Source of the DNA: Thiotrichaceae bacterium
Lineage (GTDB): Bacteria > Pseudomonadota > Gammaproteobacteria > Eutrophobiales > Eutrophobiaceae
NCBI GenBank assembly: GCA_012960105.1
Contig: DUBV01000014.1
Span: forward strand, 66,711-130,710
Length of the DNA stretch: 64,000 nt
Direction of reading: 5' to 3'
This document shows, piece by piece, positions 63,587 to 64,000 of this stretch. Numbering within the stretch: the stretch's first letter is position 1; the number at the start of each line of letters is the position of its first letter. The notes beneath the pieces were generated by a model. The model saw nothing but the letters and a program-made list of their open reading frames with translations. It made no database searches and was not told the origin of the DNA. A program made the translations under genes and the position numbers.

Positions 63587-64000
63587 ATGAGTAATGTTAA
63601 TCCAATACCATTGGAACAAGGAACCGAGGCTAGCTCTCCAGACTTAAACTGGAACTACGCCCCTGAAATAACAAAATTACTCAATCTTGCTGTCGTCCAT
63701 ATAAAAGAGTCCATGCATGTTGGCGATGATTCAGTAGATGCATTAACCGATTCATTTACACATATGGCCAGAAATATTAAGTCAATTCAAAAGTCGATAG
63801 AAGAACTTCCTGACTCTGTTAATTCAGAACTTAATCAAGATATAGCAGATAAATGTGATTCCCTTAATGAGCAAGTACACAATGCTATTATTGCATTCCA
63901 GTTTTATGACCGTTTGATTCAAAAACTAACTCACGTTAATGACAGTATGGACAACATGTCTAATTTAATCATTGATAAATCACGACTAGTTAACCCGATA
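63587..64000 (+). CDS. Helical protein of unknown function, possibly CheZ-like, partial at right edge
   Basis: MSNVNPIPLEQGTEASSPDLNWNYAPEITKLLNLAVVHIKESM...AFQFYDRLIQKLTHVNDSM; 3' of cheY-like gene. Confidence 0.6.
   Translation, partial: MSNVNPIPLEQGTEASSPDLNWNYAPEITKLLNLAVVHIKESMHVGDDSVDALTDSFTHMARNIKSIQKSIEELPDSVNSELNQDIADKCDSLNEQVHNAIIAFQFYDRLIQKLTHVNDSMDNMSNLIIDKSRLVNPI

Noticed and set aside
1-64000. CRISPR arrays, rRNA operons, prophage or intact IS transposases
   Set aside because: No regularly spaced direct repeats, rRNA-like sequence, phage structural genes or transposase ORFs were seen on either strand.

Overview
AT-rich chromosomal window whose gene content looks gammaproteobacterial (inference; no searches run). 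Most of it is housekeeping: nuoA-F (nuoF cut by the left edge), tRNA-Leu(GAG), secG, tpiA, rluB, scpB/scpA, trpS, yciO, yciB, yciI, bolA, dam, dapE, aceA with a divergent LysR gene, clpS/clpA, argA, argE, ilvD, pgi, dxs, glcDEF, rng, yhdP, agcS, asnS, tag and a CheY-like gene. Accessory content of most interest: (1) a phosphonate biosynthesis cluster (34075-38991) with a free-standing nucleotidyltransferase, a PEP mutase fused to a second nucleotidyltransferase-like domain, a phosphonopyruvate decarboxylase and a class V (AEP-type) aminotransferase; (2) two paralogous Ser/Thr kinases with C-terminal cyclic-nucleotide-binding domains (28602-29894, 32383-33684) flanking a CBS-domain gene and pgi; (3) a hopanoid-associated cluster hpnH-hpnB-mlaC-like-mlaA; (4) several short, non-coding, inverted-repeat-ended elements, two of which sit exactly at gene junctions with apparent target duplications (TAA at hpnH/hpnB, CTAA at glcE/glcF) that include the upstream gene's stop codon; (5) a set of decaying or frameshifted genes (PAS-GGDEF, GT2, RND exporter tail, hicA, DUF4344-like peptidase). 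I saw no CRISPR array, rRNA, prophage or intact transposase.
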